A DNA stretch of 64,000 bases, from the NCBI GenBank assembly GCA_035289305.1, contig DATDXN010000026.1:1-64000 (forward strand), read 5' to 3'. Position 1 is the first letter of the stretch; every line of letters begins with the position of its first letter. The notes under the pieces are model-generated. The model searched no databases. It had not been told where the DNA came from and was given only the letters and a program-made list of their open reading frames with translations. The translations under genes and the position numbers were made by a program. The stretch comes from DATDXN01 sp035289305 (GTDB lineage Bacteria > Patescibacteriota > Microgenomatia > UBA1406 > HO2-37-13b). Below are positions 18,489 to 29,010 of this stretch, piece after piece.

Positions 18489-19757
18489 ATGCGAGGAATT
18501 ACAACATTTATTTCGGGTAACGAGTTTTTGAAGGGTAGTTTTATTTTGACGGTTTTTACTTTTTTGGGAGGGTTTCTTAATTACCTATTCAATATGATGG
18601 TCGCCCGCGCGCTTGGACCTGCGGGTTTTGGCGAGATAGCGGCACTTTTCTCTTATCTCACCATTTTCTCTGTACCATTTGTCGTCATTTCCAAACTCGT
18701 CATCCAAAAAATAAGCAGCGTTGAAGAAAATCGTTATCATTTTGTTTTTTCTCTAGAAAAATTTTTTTGGGAAAAACTAAGACGTTGGTATTTTTTATGG
18801 ATTTTTTTGCTGCCAATCATATTTTTCCTTCCGTCTCTTACTAATCTTTCATATATAACCGCGTATAGTCTGCCTTTTTTACTGATATTATCTTTTTTTT
18901 CCTCCTTTTTTGCTTCCTCACTACAGGGACTTCGGCTCTTTTTGCTGTTCGCGACCATAGATATCGTCTCCCTTGTCATAAAGCTTTTCGGAGCTGTTTT
19001 GGTGATGGCAGGGATAGATAGTATTACAACTGTTATGGTATTCCTCTTCATATCCATGATCACTGCATTGGCGCTCAACTACCAGGCAATTCAGACAAAT
19101 TTCAAGAAAAGGATCTTACATGAAATAGCTCCCCTTGAAGCTCGCCTTATTCATCTGGTAAAAAATAAACAATTCATTTTTGCGGCAACTTCTATACTCG
19201 CTATAACTTTTTTAAATAATATTGATGTCGCATTTGCCAAAAAATTCTTTTCTCCCTATGAGGCAGGTATTTACAGTAGTTGGTCCCTTACTGCCAAAGT
19301 CATGTGGTATATTTGCACCCCGCTTATTTCTGTCAGCTTTATTTATTTTTCCGAACCAAAAAATAGCCCTTTTCAAAAAAATGTTGGCCTCATTTCCACG
19401 GTGATTTTGGCAGCGGTCGGAATAGTGAGCTTTCTGGGCTATCGATTATTTGATAAACAAATTGTTATGCTGCTTTTTGGAAGTCGATTTTTGGGTGTGG
19501 CGCCGTTTTTGGGATATGCGAGCATTTTTGGGTTCTTTTATACGTGCACGCACTTTATCAATAGTTACTTTATGGCAAAAAAGAGTGTGTTTTCGCTTGC
19601 TTTACCAATCAGCATTCTTTTTTATATCTTATTTCTTTTTCTTTTTGCCCGCAGCCTCGTTTTTATCATGAAGTTAAACGTTTTTTTCACTGCTGCCTTA
19701 TTTTTTCTCCACATTATTCTTCTTTTGCGAAACGCGAAGACTCATCTGCTACAATAG
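18489..19757 (+). CDS. polysaccharide flippase (Wzx/MOP family)
   Basis: A polytopic protein of 422 residues that starts GITTFISGNEFLKGSFILTV and continues NYLFNMMVARALGPAGFGE, the N-terminal signature of MOP-superfamily lipid-linked oligosaccharide flippases. These move undecaprenyl-linked sugars across the membrane. About a dozen hydrophobic segments follow. ATG 18489 was preferred over upstream in-frame starts, which would overlap the previous gene and add a basic non-membrane tail. It heads the export and glycosyltransferase operon and is followed after 9 bp by an ABC permease. Confidence 0.85.
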   Translation: MRGITTFISGNEFLKGSFILTVFTFLGGFLNYLFNMMVARALGPAGFGEIAALFSYLTIFSVPFVVISKLVIQKISSVEENRYHFVFSLEKFFWEKLRRWYFLWIFLLPIIFFLPSLTNLSYITAYSLPFLLILSFFSSFFASSLQGLRLFLLFATIDIVSLVIKLFGAVLVMAGIDSITTVMVFLFISMITALALNYQAIQTNFKKRILHEIAPLEARLIHLVKNKQFIFAATSILAITFLNNIDVAFAKKFFSPYEAGIYSSWSLTAKVMWYICTPLISVSFIYFSEPKNSPFQKNVGLISTVILAAVGIVSFLGYRLFDKQIVMLLFGSRFLGVAPFLGYASIFGFFYTCTHFINSYFMAKKSVFSLALPISILFYILFLFLFARSLVFIMKLNVFFTAALFFLHIILLLRNAKTHLLQ

Positions 19758-19766
19758 AAGCGATAT

Positions 19767-20564
19767 ATGATGATGAAAAAATCGAGAAACAATCTCTTTT
19801 TCTTCTTTAAATATCGCGAGTTGCTTTTTAATCTCACCTATCGAGAGATAGCACAGCGATACAAACAGTCAGTCTTGGGATACGCATGGGTCATCATAAA
19901 TCCACTCTCTCAACTTATTGTGCTTACTTTTGTATTTTCGACAGTTCTCAAAATTCCCTCCCTTGGCGTCCCTTTTATCATTTTTTTGGCGATAGGACTT
20001 CTGCCGTGGAATCTATTCACTCAAAGTCTTTCAACCTCCACTGGCGCCCTTATTTCACACAGTAACTTGATCACCAAAATTTATTTTCCCCGTGAAATAC
20101 TTATATACTCTGCGATTCTCGCAAAAATTGTTGATTTTATTTTTGCCTGTCTGATCATTATTTTTTTTCTTTTTATATTCAAAGTAAAAGTTACCCTCAT
20201 GTTTTTGTGGGTGCCGGCGATTTTTTTTGTTCAACTTCTTTTTATGACGGGATTATCTCTTATATCTGCTGCCTTTAATTTATTCTATCGCGATATACAA
20301 TATCTGTTGCAGCTTATGTTACTGCTCTGGATGTATGTGACTCCGATCATGTACCCTGTCGAACTTATCCCCGATAGATTTAGATTTGCACTCTCGCTCA
20401 ATCCCATGTCAGTTATCGTGAATGCGTATCGCCAGGTTATCTTGGCGGGAAAACCACCCAATTTTCAAAGTCTTCTCATTGGACTCATCACGTCGCTTAT
20501 TGTATTTTTGTTGGGCTTTGTAATTTTTAAAAAATTAGAGGGGCAATTTGCAGATTATGTCTAA
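19767..20564 (+). CDS. polysaccharide ABC exporter, permease subunit (Wzm/TagG type)
   Basis: The 265-residue protein has the ABC-2 permease pattern. A cytoplasmic N-terminal segment NLTYREIAQRYKQSVLGYAW leads to VIINPLSQLIVLTFVFS, followed by six hydrophobic helices and the conserved LPWNLFTQSL and MYVTPIMYPVELIP. Such permeases pair with the ATPase encoded next (8-nt overlap) to export finished O-antigen or teichoic-type polymers. A TACAAT overlapping the flippase stop might give an internal promoter. Confidence 0.9.
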   Translation: MMMKKSRNNLFFFFKYRELLFNLTYREIAQRYKQSVLGYAWVIINPLSQLIVLTFVFSTVLKIPSLGVPFIIFLAIGLLPWNLFTQSLSTSTGALISHSNLITKIYFPREILIYSAILAKIVDFIFACLIIIFFLFIFKVKVTLMFLWVPAIFFVQLLFMTGLSLISAAFNLFYRDIQYLLQLMLLLWMYVTPIMYPVELIPDRFRFALSLNPMSVIVNAYRQVILAGKPPNFQSLLIGLITSLIVFLLGFVIFKKLEGQFADYV

Positions 20565-21294
20565 TACAGCAAAAACCATTATTATCTGTCACAATGTGAC
20601 AAAACAATATAACCTTAATAAGCAAAAGACATTTAAAGAGTTTCTTCCTGCTTTTTTCACGAGAAGAGCAACAAAAACCAAACTCAATGCGCTTAAAAGT
20701 ATACATTTTAGTATCACGCGTGGGGAGTCTCTCGCAATTATTGGTAGAAATGGCTCGGGCAAATCAACACTGCTCAAGCTCATTGCCGGAGTAACACTAC
20801 CAACCGCTGGAGAATTAATTGTTAATGGCATAGTCGCTCCTCTGATAGAACTTGGAGCGGGATTTCATCCCGAGCTTACGGGCAAAGAAAATGTGTATTT
20901 AAACGGCGCCATCTTGGGAATTAAAAAGAAAGAAATGGATACTCTCTATAAAAAAATCGTTGAATTCTCTGCGCTGCATGATTTTATGGACCAACCTATC
21001 AAATTTTACTCCTCTGGAATGTATATGAGGCTCGCGTTTGCCGTGGCAGTTGCCAAAATACCCGACATTCTCCTTTTGGATGAAATTTTGGCGGTTGGCG
21101 ATAGTGATTTTCAAAAAAAATGCTTCTCCAAAATACAAGAATTTCAGCAAAAGGGATCAACTATCATCTTGGTCACGCACAACATAGAACAAGCGAAACG
21201 ACACTGCAGATTAGGACTAGTACTTCATCAAGGTGAACAACTATTTTTTGGGAGAGTTGAGCAAGCTATCGCACTATATGAAAAAGAAAAATAG
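20557..21294 (+). CDS. polysaccharide ABC exporter, ATP-binding subunit (Wzt/TagH type)
   Basis: A single nucleotide-binding domain has Walker A GRNGSGKS (63-70), the signature SSGMYMR (152-158) and Walker B ILLLDE (171-176) followed by ILAVGDSDFQKKC, which is diagnostic of Wzt/TagH-type exporters. LIELGAGFHPELTGKENVYLNG is also characteristic. At 245 residues it lacks the C-terminal carbohydrate-binding domain found in many Wzt proteins, so it probably does not check a chain-end cap. A TTG at 20548 would add three residues; ATG 20557 is preferred. Confidence 0.92.
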   Translation: MSNTAKTIIICHNVTKQYNLNKQKTFKEFLPAFFTRRATKTKLNALKSIHFSITRGESLAIIGRNGSGKSTLLKLIAGVTLPTAGELIVNGIVAPLIELGAGFHPELTGKENVYLNGAILGIKKKEMDTLYKKIVEFSALHDFMDQPIKFYSSGMYMRLAFAVAVAKIPDILLLDEILAVGDSDFQKKCFSKIQEFQQKGSTIILVTHNIEQAKRHCRLGLVLHQGEQLFFGRVEQAIALYEKEK

Positions 21295-22123
21295 CGAGAT
21301 AACTGCAGTCATACCAACCTATACGAATATATCTGGACTGCGAAAACTTATCCTCACCCTTTCATCAATGGGTATCCCGAGCATTATCGTTGACAATCAG
21401 CCAACACAAGAAAAAGAAGATATGGCGAAAAAATATTCTGCAATCTATCTACCACAACTTACCAATCGAGGCTTTGGTTTTGCCGTTAATAGGGGAGTGG
21501 AGCGAGTCAACAGCCAGTGGATTGTGATACTCAACGACGATATAGAAATACAAGATAAAAGACTCTTTGAGAGGATGCTTGACTATGCAGAAAAAAACAA
21601 TTTTATCGCGGTAAGCCCAGTTCTCAAAAAACCAAACGGAAACGTAGAAAATCTGGGGTACAAAGTACTACCCTTTGGCAGAGTAGAACTGATCAAAGAC
21701 GTTACCCAAAACGAGCTTGACGGCCTCACTGCTGCATGTTTACTGATAAAAAAAGCAGTATTTTCGTCAATTGGCGGATTTGACGAGCGATTTTTCGCTT
21801 ATCTTGAAGATGTTGATCTTTTTCTGAAACTCAAAAGAAGAGGAGAGAAATTTGGCATTTGTTTGGAGGAAGAAGCAATTCATAATCATATGACCACTTC
21901 ATCAAGAATGGGAAATTTCAAAGAAATGCAGGATGTAAAAAACTGGTATTTGGTAATTTTCAATAACTGGAATGCAAAAACGATGATAAAACATTTTCCC
22001 TCTATACTTCTGGAGCGCATCCGCAATCTTTCAGGGCTTGTGAAGAAAACAGTGAAAGTGTATATGATACAATTTCATAAATTCCGGTTGAATCGGAATA
22101 AAAAATATGAACATCGCCTTTGA
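21278..22123 (+). CDS. family 2 glycosyltransferase (rhamnosyltransferase-like)
   Basis: The GT-A fold is clear: EITAVIPTYTNISGLRKLI at the start, VDNQPT, then NRGFGFAVNRGVE, the metal-binding LNDDIEI and GGFDERFFAYLEDVDLFLKL. This arrangement is typical of GT2 enzymes that add rhamnose or related sugars to lipid-linked chains in the cytoplasm. ATG 21278 overlaps the ABC ATPase gene by 17 nt; an upstream in-frame start would add a stretch unlike the family. The C-terminus overlaps the next gene by 17 nt. Confidence 0.85.
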   Translation: MKKKNSEITAVIPTYTNISGLRKLILTLSSMGIPSIIVDNQPTQEKEDMAKKYSAIYLPQLTNRGFGFAVNRGVERVNSQWIVILNDDIEIQDKRLFERMLDYAEKNNFIAVSPVLKKPNGNVENLGYKVLPFGRVELIKDVTQNELDGLTAACLLIKKAVFSSIGGFDERFFAYLEDVDLFLKLKRRGEKFGICLEEEAIHNHMTTSSRMGNFKEMQDVKNWYLVIFNNWNAKTMIKHFPSILLERIRNLSGLVKKTVKVYMIQFHKFRLNRNKKYEHRL

Positions 22124-23420
22124 AATAAGTCCGCTTATCACTGCCTCCGGAAGCTTTGGGGATAAATCAGGAGTGTATAGATATACCTACGGCCTCATCC
22201 GATCTCTGGTTAAGACCCTCAAAGAGGAAAATAAAAAGACAAAAATCCTTCTTTTTACCTTCAATATGGATCTTTTGAAACAGCCGATCAATCCTGAAAT
22301 TTTGGAGCTCCTTGACGGAGATCATATCAAATTACTTGATCAGTATCCAAAAATCAATCCTATAACTCTTGAGGATCACGGGATTTTTGACAATGCGTTC
22401 CTCAAAATATGTGCAAAAGTAATAGATGCAATGACCAATGCTAAAAAATTGTATATAGATTACGTCAATAGAAAACGCTTTCATATATATACTACATTTC
22501 TGACGAAAGAATTTAAAAAAAATAAAATAAACATTATTTTTCACTCGCAAACTGGTTTTTTTCCCATGACAGGGTTTAAAAATTGTACAACGGTCTATGA
22601 TTTAACTCCGATTTTCATGAGTGAATTTCACCGAGAAGAAACAAATGATTTGCATAAAAGAAAACTCGTCTTTGCGCGTCGTTTTTGTGATGGGATTACC
22701 TGCATAAGCAACTCGACAAAAAAAGATCTCCTGCGTTACTCGCCCCATTTTAGAAATAAAAAAATAATCGTAGGATATCCGGGACTTGATCCGCATTTTG
22801 AGAACAATATCAATTCTATTAATGATCATAATAAACGTTTTTTTCCTCTACTGAAGAATACGTACAAAAAATATTTGCTCTACTATGGCACTTTTGAACC
22901 AAGGAAAAATTTAGCATATCTCACCAAAGCCTTTGCTGATCTGAAAAAAAAAGGAGAGATTCCGCAAGATTTTGGACTAGTTTTGACAGGTGGCGATGGG
23001 TGGGGAGGAGTAAAAAATAGTATCGTCGCATTTATCAAAGAAAATTTTATCACACATAGAAATAAATCGATTGTCGTACTTGATTATGTAAATGATACGC
23101 ATCTTCTTCAACTCATAAAAAATGCGTACGCAGTTGTGTATCCAAGTCTCTACGAAGGGTTTGGACTACCTGTTTTGGAGAGTATGGCTGTGGGAACACC
23201 CGTGATATGTTCAAATAATTCTTCACTTCCCGAGGTTGGAGGGAAAGCGGCTTTGTATGTACAGGCGACTAATTTTTTTGATATTAAACATAAAATAAAG
23301 CATCTTGTCAGTCATCCACGTTTAGCACAAGAACTCTCGCAAAAAGGTATCATGCAAAGTAAAAAATTCACGTGGGAAAAAACCGCGCATAAAGCGTTAC
23401 GCCTTTTGGACGGGCTTTAA
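22107..23420 (+). CDS. family 4 glycosyltransferase
   Basis: A 437-residue GT-B enzyme. The N-terminal domain opens [20 protein letters not shown] and [11 protein letters not shown]. The nucleotide-sugar domain has [18 protein letters not shown] and [20 protein letters not shown] with the E-x7-E pair, then [14 protein letters not shown]. These are features of mannosyl/rhamnosyl transferases of the WbaZ/MtfB kind, retaining enzymes using NDP- or GDP-sugars. It overlaps the GT2 gene and is followed after 2 bp by a second GT4 gene. Confidence 0.88.
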   Translation: MNIAFEISPLITASGSFGDKSGVYRYTYGLIRSLVKTLKEENKKTKILLFTFNMDLLKQPINPEILELLDGDHIKLLDQYPKINPITLEDHGIFDNAFLKICAKVIDAMTNAKKLYIDYVNRKRFHIYTTFLTKEFKKNKINIIFHSQTGFFPMTGFKNCTTVYDLTPIFMSEFHREETNDLHKRKLVFARRFCDGITCISNSTKKDLLRYSPHFRNKKIIVGYPGLDPHFENNINSINDHNKRFFPLLKNTYKKYLLYYGTFEPRKNLAYLTKAFADLKKKGEIPQDFGLVLTGGDGWGGVKNSIVAFIKENFITHRNKSIVVLDYVNDTHLLQLIKNAYAVVYPSLYEGFGLPVLESMAVGTPVICSNNSSLPEVGGKAALYVQATNFFDIKHKIKHLVSHPRLAQELSQKGIMQSKKFTWEKTAHKALRLLDGL

Positions 23421-23422
23421 CT

Positions 23423-24556
23423 ATGAAAATCGGCGTTGATATCTCCATGCTTGTGTATCGGGGATCGGGGGTTGCAACATATAGCTATAACTTGGTGAAA
23501 AATCTCCTGATATATGAGAAAAATCATGAATATCGTCTCTTTTATAGCTCGTTGCGCCGTCTCGAAAACTTTTCAGTCCTTGATGAGTTTCGAGAATTGG
23601 GGGGGAAAGTGTATGACTTCCGTTTTCCCCCAAGAGTAATCAAATACTTTTGGAATAGCCATCATATTTTTCCGGTTGAGTGGTTTATCGGAAAAGTGCA
23701 TATATTCCATTCTTCTGATTTTTTGCGACCGCCACTTCTTGAAGGGACGAAAGGAATAACAACCATTCATGACCTGACATGGAAAATATACCCTCAATTT
23801 CATACAGAGGATATAATCGCGGCACATGAAAAGAAACTCGAAAAAACGATTGCTTCTCACGACACGATCATTGTTGACTCACGCAACACAAAAAAAGATT
23901 TGTTAAAGTATTACCCGACTATAGAAAAATCAAATACAATATATGTTTTATATCCAGGCGTTGATGGACGTTTTAAGCCAATAGAAAATCAAAAAAAAAT
24001 CAAAAAAGTCTTAGAGAGATATCATCTCCAATACCCGCAAAAATATCTTCTCTATGTCGGAGCGATTGAACCCAGGAAAAATCTCCTCGGAGCAGTAAAG
24101 GTATATGAAGAATTGATACGAGATCAAAATTATGCCGATTATGTGTTTTTAATCATCGGTAAAACCGGATGGAAAAATGAATCTTTTTTCAGATATGTAG
24201 AAAAAAGAAGACTCCACCAAAAAGTCATTTTTGTTGGATATGTTGAGGATGATGATCTTCCCTATTTTTACAGTGGTGCATCTGTTCTTGTATATTTGAG
24301 TTTGTACGAAGGTTTTGGATTACCACCGCTTGAGGCAGCCCGTTGTGGAACTCTCTCCTTACTATACAAAAACTCTTCCTTGCTGGAAATATTTCCTTCT
24401 TCTTATCAGTTTGCTGTACTCGGGAACGAAATATCTACCTTGAAACAGATTTTGAAAAACCCCAAAAAAATCAGTAAACAGTGGTTTGATCAGTTTAGCT
24501 GGAAATTGTATGCACGACAGTTCATTCAATTATGTCACAATGAGTTGGAATCTTGA
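23423..24556 (+). CDS. family 4 glycosyltransferase
   Basis: A second GT-B enzyme, 377 residues, with IGVDISMLVYRGSGVATYSY at the N-terminus and YVGAIEPRKNLLGAVKVYEE, then [20 protein letters not shown] in the donor domain. It is clearly a paralogue of its upstream neighbour but about 60 residues shorter, mainly in the N-terminal half. It probably adds the next sugar to the same repeat unit. Its 3' end overlaps the convergent gene by 22 nt, so no terminator can lie between them. Confidence 0.88.
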   Translation: MKIGVDISMLVYRGSGVATYSYNLVKNLLIYEKNHEYRLFYSSLRRLENFSVLDEFRELGGKVYDFRFPPRVIKYFWNSHHIFPVEWFIGKVHIFHSSDFLRPPLLEGTKGITTIHDLTWKIYPQFHTEDIIAAHEKKLEKTIASHDTIIVDSRNTKKDLLKYYPTIEKSNTIYVLYPGVDGRFKPIENQKKIKKVLERYHLQYPQKYLLYVGAIEPRKNLLGAVKVYEELIRDQNYADYVFLIIGKTGWKNESFFRYVEKRRLHQKVIFVGYVEDDDLPYFYSGASVLVYLSLYEGFGLPPLEAARCGTLSLLYKNSSLLEIFPSSYQFAVLGNEISTLKQILKNPKKISKQWFDQFSWKLYARQFIQLCHNELES

Positions 24557-26763
24557 AAAGATACCGTATAGAGAAATGCCGAAAGATCTCGCTTATCCAA
24601 GTTTTTGGGAAAAACATCAGCTGGTTTTATCGTGTCTGAAAATTTAAAAACGAGCCGATTGATGCCTTTTACCATGTGTGTATTGATAACAAATGAGTAG
24701 GTTTTTGGGTCTTTCTGCAAAAGAATTTCCGTGGTTTTACTTTTGTTGATGTATATCTCCATTTTCTGATTTTCAACGAGCGTATATGCCCGAAATTGCA
24801 CGTTAATAGAGCTCGTATTATTAGTTTTAAACAACATACGCGCTCTTTTACCCACCACCCACCTCCCTGTAGGTTCCGCAGCAGTCCATCCTTCTGTCAG
24901 GTATAAATCACTGTGCTTACTTTCCAAGTCTATTTTTGATGGTGAGAGAGAATATTCTTCATTTTTTTTGTACAACAATAGATATCCATGATCTTCCATA
25001 ACTTTCTGAAATCCTATATGAGAAAAGAGAGCATACGCTGTTTTTGAGTAAACTTCATCTGTCTTAAGCAGAATATAGTGAATATCAAAAAATTCAATTG
25101 ACCGAGTTATCTCTTTTTGTGCCTTTTCTGTTATTGTTTTCTCTTGCATGTTTGGTTTATTGATAAGCCGATCTATAGATCCAAAAAGAGGATCATTTTT
25201 GTAATAATCAAAAATATCATCTCTGATACGGCCGCCATAGAGGCTGAAGATTTTTTGACCGTGCTTGAGTTGTGCCGTAGGCAACCATATCGAATTATAA
25301 TCTCCCTGAAATCTCAATCCGTCTCGAACAGAAAAAGGAACCTCAAGGAGTGGTCCTTTTCCATGAGACTGTATATATGTATATATCTTTGGGGGTATAA
25401 CTCTAAAATTTGGCATTGGTAAAACAGCCGTATACGATTGATCAAGAAAAAAAATGAGGATCAGGTTCAAAAAAAATAAATTCCTGCTTATTTTTACTTT
25501 GAGTTTATTTTTTGCAACATCATCAATGACGAAAGCGGCGATAATTGTTGCAAGAAATATAAACGGAACGATAAATCTGCCCGGCGAACGGGCCATATTG
25601 AAATAAGGCGTGATATGGAGAACCAGATAGGGTAAAGGAATAGGAAATTTTCTACCCAAAATGTGTAGGAAAGGGCCTAAGGCGAGAATCCAAAAAAAAA
25701 TACTTATGACAAAAAAAGGCCACATTTTTTTTATCACTGATTGAGTAATTTGTTTTTTATAAAAAATAAAATAAAAATATGTTCCTAAAATCAAAAAACC
25801 CGGATAAATAAAGTTTTCAAAACTTGGCTTCATAAAAGACATATAATGTAAAGTTATAAATTGGAAAAACTCACCATATATAGGATTTGCACTTCCTGGC
25901 ATAAAAATACTTATCAAATCAGCAGAATACGTTATACTATCAATGAAACTCACCGCATATACACGGTAGCCAAATAAAAAACTTTCATGCACCTTCATAA
26001 ACCATGGGAATAAAAGAAATCCTATTGTTCCAAGTGAGATAAAGACCCACGGAAACAGTTGACGTAACCCGCGTAAAAGTTTCACTCTATCAAAAATAAG
26101 GAGAAAGATGGAGAAAGAAAAGCACAAAAAGGCTATCATGAGAGTATAATAAAGATTGGTAAGCACCGATACACAACAGATTATTCCAAGCAAAAATGCC
26201 CAAAATACCTTATTTTTTTTATTTTTGGTCTCCTTCATACAAAGGGCAAATAGGAAAAAAAGCGAGAATAGATAGAGAGCAAGATACGTGGGATGACCAA
26301 AACGGATAACCATAAATGGTGCATAACCAAAAACCAGACTCATTATGAAGGAGGTTCGCTTACTGACAGTAAGACGCCTCAATAACATATACATACTGAT
26401 ATTTGAAACAAAGATGCTGAAAAGCACAATGAATGCAAAAGACTGATGTACGGTAAAAAAAGGTCTGGTAAAGAGAAAATAAAAACCGTTGATTGGTGCC
26501 ATATCCTCGAGGGCAAAATTCCACCCAAAAGGATACAGAACCTGCGTGATATCGCTGAAAGGATTTTTTCCTGAAAGAATATTTTTCCTTATTGTCTCCG
26601 CTACGTATTCGTAAATCGGCCACTCACCAAAAATCCCAATTCGATCTGGTAACTCTTTCAATATCAACTGTTGCCAAACGTAAAAATTGAATAAAAAATT
26701 TGTCCCCACATAAAAAAAGATTATTATCAAAAGATAAAATTTTGACTTGAAAAAATTAGACAT
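24535..26763 (-). CDS. family A giant membrane glycosyltransferase-like protein (YfhO/GT-C type)
   Basis: A 742-residue protein of family A. A first helix is followed by an external loop with GEWPIYEYVAET, NILSGKNPFS and LYPFGWNFALEDMAPINGF, then about ten further hydrophobic segments. A loop NMARSPGRFIVPFIF and an extracytoplasmic part with LEVPFSVRDGL come next. The last 130 residues are the shared C-terminal module (LYLTEGWTAAEPTGRW ... RDLSAFL). GT-C folds with acidic loop-1 residues use polyprenyl-phosphate sugars. It is the last gene of a seven-gene minus-strand array. Its closest relative here is the protein at 47981-50236. Confidence 0.65.
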   Translation of the reverse strand: MSNFFKSKFYLLIIIFFYVGTNFLFNFYVWQQLILKELPDRIGIFGEWPIYEYVAETIRKNILSGKNPFSDITQVLYPFGWNFALEDMAPINGFYFLFTRPFFTVHQSFAFIVLFSIFVSNISMYMLLRRLTVSKRTSFIMSLVFGYAPFMVIRFGHPTYLALYLFSLFFLFALCMKETKNKKNKVFWAFLLGIICCVSVLTNLYYTLMIAFLCFSFSIFLLIFDRVKLLRGLRQLFPWVFISLGTIGFLLFPWFMKVHESFLFGYRVYAVSFIDSITYSADLISIFMPGSANPIYGEFFQFITLHYMSFMKPSFENFIYPGFLILGTYFYFIFYKKQITQSVIKKMWPFFVISIFFWILALGPFLHILGRKFPIPLPYLVLHITPYFNMARSPGRFIVPFIFLATIIAAFVIDDVAKNKLKVKISRNLFFLNLILIFFLDQSYTAVLPMPNFRVIPPKIYTYIQSHGKGPLLEVPFSVRDGLRFQGDYNSIWLPTAQLKHGQKIFSLYGGRIRDDIFDYYKNDPLFGSIDRLINKPNMQEKTITEKAQKEITRSIEFFDIHYILLKTDEVYSKTAYALFSHIGFQKVMEDHGYLLLYKKNEEYSLSPSKIDLESKHSDLYLTEGWTAAEPTGRWVVGKRARMLFKTNNTSSINVQFRAYTLVENQKMEIYINKSKTTEILLQKDPKTYSFVINTHMVKGINRLVFKFSDTIKPADVFPKNLDKRDLSAFLYTVSFQDSNSL

Positions 26764-26774
26764 AGCAGCTTATT

Positions 26775-29000
26775 TTACTCAATTCTAATAGATTTAAAAT
26801 CTGCTGATAAAGTACGGTCATCTTGACTTATGCCTAATTTAGAGGGTTGATACAGATGAGAAAACGTCAATGTTACCCTATAGACGCCAGATTGTGGTTT
26901 TCTTAAGTCAAAGGAATAATCCTGCCAAACAGTGGATATATTTTCTTTTCCCACAAATTGGTCATTGAGGTAGACTGACATTTCTTGGGGTTGTTTTAAG
27001 GTTAAAACCTCCAGTTTCAGACGTGCAGCCTGACTGTTTTTGATTACTAAACGCAAAACCGCCTCTTTGGCGTTTGACCATCTCGAAAATGCTTCATTTA
27101 CACTCCATCCGGAAACTAACAGACTGTCTTCATAGTTACTTTGACCAAAATAGATCGCCGACAGATCTTCTAAACGCTGTAATAAACAACGATCACTCAT
27201 ACAAAGTCTGCCTAAGATATAGTAGTTATTTTGCCATACAATGTCTTTAAAAAGTACACGAGGGGGTATATAATACCTTGGGGATTTTGAAAGTAAAAAC
27301 AGACCATTTTCCAATGCAGTTTGTTTAGGCCGTGACTTGTCATCAAAAGTCGTTCTTATGTCTTTTTGAGGGGATAAAAAATATTCTGCCCACAGCTCTC
27401 TCCACCATGGCAGTGATGTATTGAGCAACCTTTCTGTGTAGATTGGTTCATGTATTTCTTGATTTTTCAGGCTCTGGAGAGAAATTAAACCTTTGTCAAC
27501 GGCTAAATGATCTTTGATGAAACGAGCGTTTAATTTTGAGGAGGAAAATAACCCGAGAATGACTACCATGTCTATAAAGAGAATAAGCGACAGATTGATT
27601 TTCGGATTATTTTTGGTAAAAAAACCCGCCACTCCCACAGCAAATAAAAATGAAAACAATGGAATACTGTAAGTAACAATTCTATTAAAAAGCCAAAATT
27701 GCGGGCGAATCAAGACAGAAACAAACAACACGATATATACTGATACAAAACCTGCGATAAAAAGTTTGTTTTTTGACCTGAAAAATCCAATTATGATAAT
27801 TAAAATTGTGGTCAAACTTAAAATCCAAGCGGCTACCGGCGGCAGGGGAGGGAACGAGTGAATGCTGTAAAATCCCATCATTTCAAAAGGGTTAGCATAG
27901 GGTAGACGGGGACGGAAAGGCTGCCAACCGATGGGTTCTGTAAATTCATTCACCCGGTAAAAAAGCATGAAATTAGCCGCATGAATAACTAAATAAGAAG
28001 CGGAAATAAAAACCAATGCTGAAATTTTCGCAATAGCCCACCAATAGGCACGAGCATAGTTTTTGACCAAAATGGAACGAAGTAGACAATACACACCAAT
28101 AGGCAATAAAATTAAAATAACACCTTCATGATAAGAGAAATATAAAACAACAGCCGCTAACCCTATACTATAATCATATCTGTTAAACCTTTTGTCAAAA
28201 ACAGCTTCCGAATGAAAATAAGAAGCAAAAAGAATGATGAGTACTATAGCAAAAGCAGTAAAAATAATCTGACCTAAAAAATTATGATACAACATATAGA
28301 GCAAATTGGCATTGAATCCCAGCAAGAACACGCTCAAAAAAGCAGCAGAAAAACCATTGACATCATTTTTATACAACGTCTTTGTCAAAAGATACACAAG
28401 CGGTAAAGTCAGGCTAAACAACACTACTTGAAAGATATAGAGGTATTGAAATCCTGCCAATTGGAAGAGATTTAAAAAGAATGAAGTTATGATCGATCCT
28501 CCCCATCGATATCCAAATTGAAGCAAAGTACCGACGGAAACGTCAACTTTACCATGAAGACTTTCTGCGATTGAGTGGTTAATCAAATAATCTGCTGATT
28601 GCGCATAAGCATGAATATCATTATTACCCATGGAAATAGTTGTGGCAAAACCTTGTGTTTTTATCAAAGGATAGAGATTAAAAACAATGTTAATTGTTAT
28701 TATTACTATGAGAAACAGATCATTTTTTGAAATAGAAACGATTTTTCTTCTTTTTTTTAAAAAAACAAAACAGTCCAGTAAAACCAGGAATATAATAACG
28801 AATGGAGAAATACGTTTAACAGCAAGACCAGAGAGTCCTGCGAGGGTCAATGAAAAAATGATAAAAACTATCGCAAACCACGGAGACAACCAAAAAACAT
28901 ATGGTTTGAGCTTGTTGGGAATTAAGATCCACGTTAAACCATATCCCAAGAAAAAGAGAAGAAAAATAGTAGCAGTTGTATAAAAAAAAATTTCTATCAT
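26775..29000 (-). CDS. family B giant membrane protein with the shared C-terminal module
   Basis: A 741-residue family B protein. Its N-terminus has two helices around NKLKPYVFWLSPWFAIVFII. Loop 1 contains TTISMGNNDIHAYAQSADYL, a likely acidic active-site loop of a GT-C enzyme, and GYRWGGSII. The mid-part has YANPFEMMGFYSIHSFPPLP. The soluble C-terminal part has NNYYILGRL and then the module with LVSGWSVNEAFSRWS, ending DDRTLSADFKSIRIE. It is very close to the next gene upstream (35 identical bases in the conserved loop), a recent tandem duplicate. It lies 11 bp upstream of the family A gene that follows it. Confidence 0.6.
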   Translation of the reverse strand: MIEIFFYTTATIFLLFFLGYGLTWILIPNKLKPYVFWLSPWFAIVFIIFSLTLAGLSGLAVKRISPFVIIFLVLLDCFVFLKKRRKIVSISKNDLFLIVIITINIVFNLYPLIKTQGFATTISMGNNDIHAYAQSADYLINHSIAESLHGKVDVSVGTLLQFGYRWGGSIITSFFLNLFQLAGFQYLYIFQVVLFSLTLPLVYLLTKTLYKNDVNGFSAAFLSVFLLGFNANLLYMLYHNFLGQIIFTAFAIVLIILFASYFHSEAVFDKRFNRYDYSIGLAAVVLYFSYHEGVILILLPIGVYCLLRSILVKNYARAYWWAIAKISALVFISASYLVIHAANFMLFYRVNEFTEPIGWQPFRPRLPYANPFEMMGFYSIHSFPPLPPVAAWILSLTTILIIIIGFFRSKNKLFIAGFVSVYIVLFVSVLIRPQFWLFNRIVTYSIPLFSFLFAVGVAGFFTKNNPKINLSLILFIDMVVILGLFSSSKLNARFIKDHLAVDKGLISLQSLKNQEIHEPIYTERLLNTSLPWWRELWAEYFLSPQKDIRTTFDDKSRPKQTALENGLFLLSKSPRYYIPPRVLFKDIVWQNNYYILGRLCMSDRCLLQRLEDLSAIYFGQSNYEDSLLVSGWSVNEAFSRWSNAKEAVLRLVIKNSQAARLKLEVLTLKQPQEMSVYLNDQFVGKENISTVWQDYSFDLRKPQSGVYRVTLTFSHLYQPSKLGISQDDRTLSADFKSIRIE
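27856..27890. repeat. 35-bp direct repeat, copy 1 (family B paralogues)
   Basis: This stretch, encoding the reverse of the NPFEMMGFYSIHS loop, is identical over 35 bases to 30080-30114 in the neighbouring paralogue. The flanks are also similar. It is a trace of recent duplication or gene conversion. Confidence 0.75.
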
Positions 29001-29010
29001 ACATCCTTAC

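Noticed and set aside
22083..22101. ATTCCG...CGGAAT hairpin followed by an A-run at the end of the GT2 gene as a terminator
   Set aside because: The gene downstream overlaps at this point and continues the operon. The T-run would serve only the opposite strand, where no gene ends.
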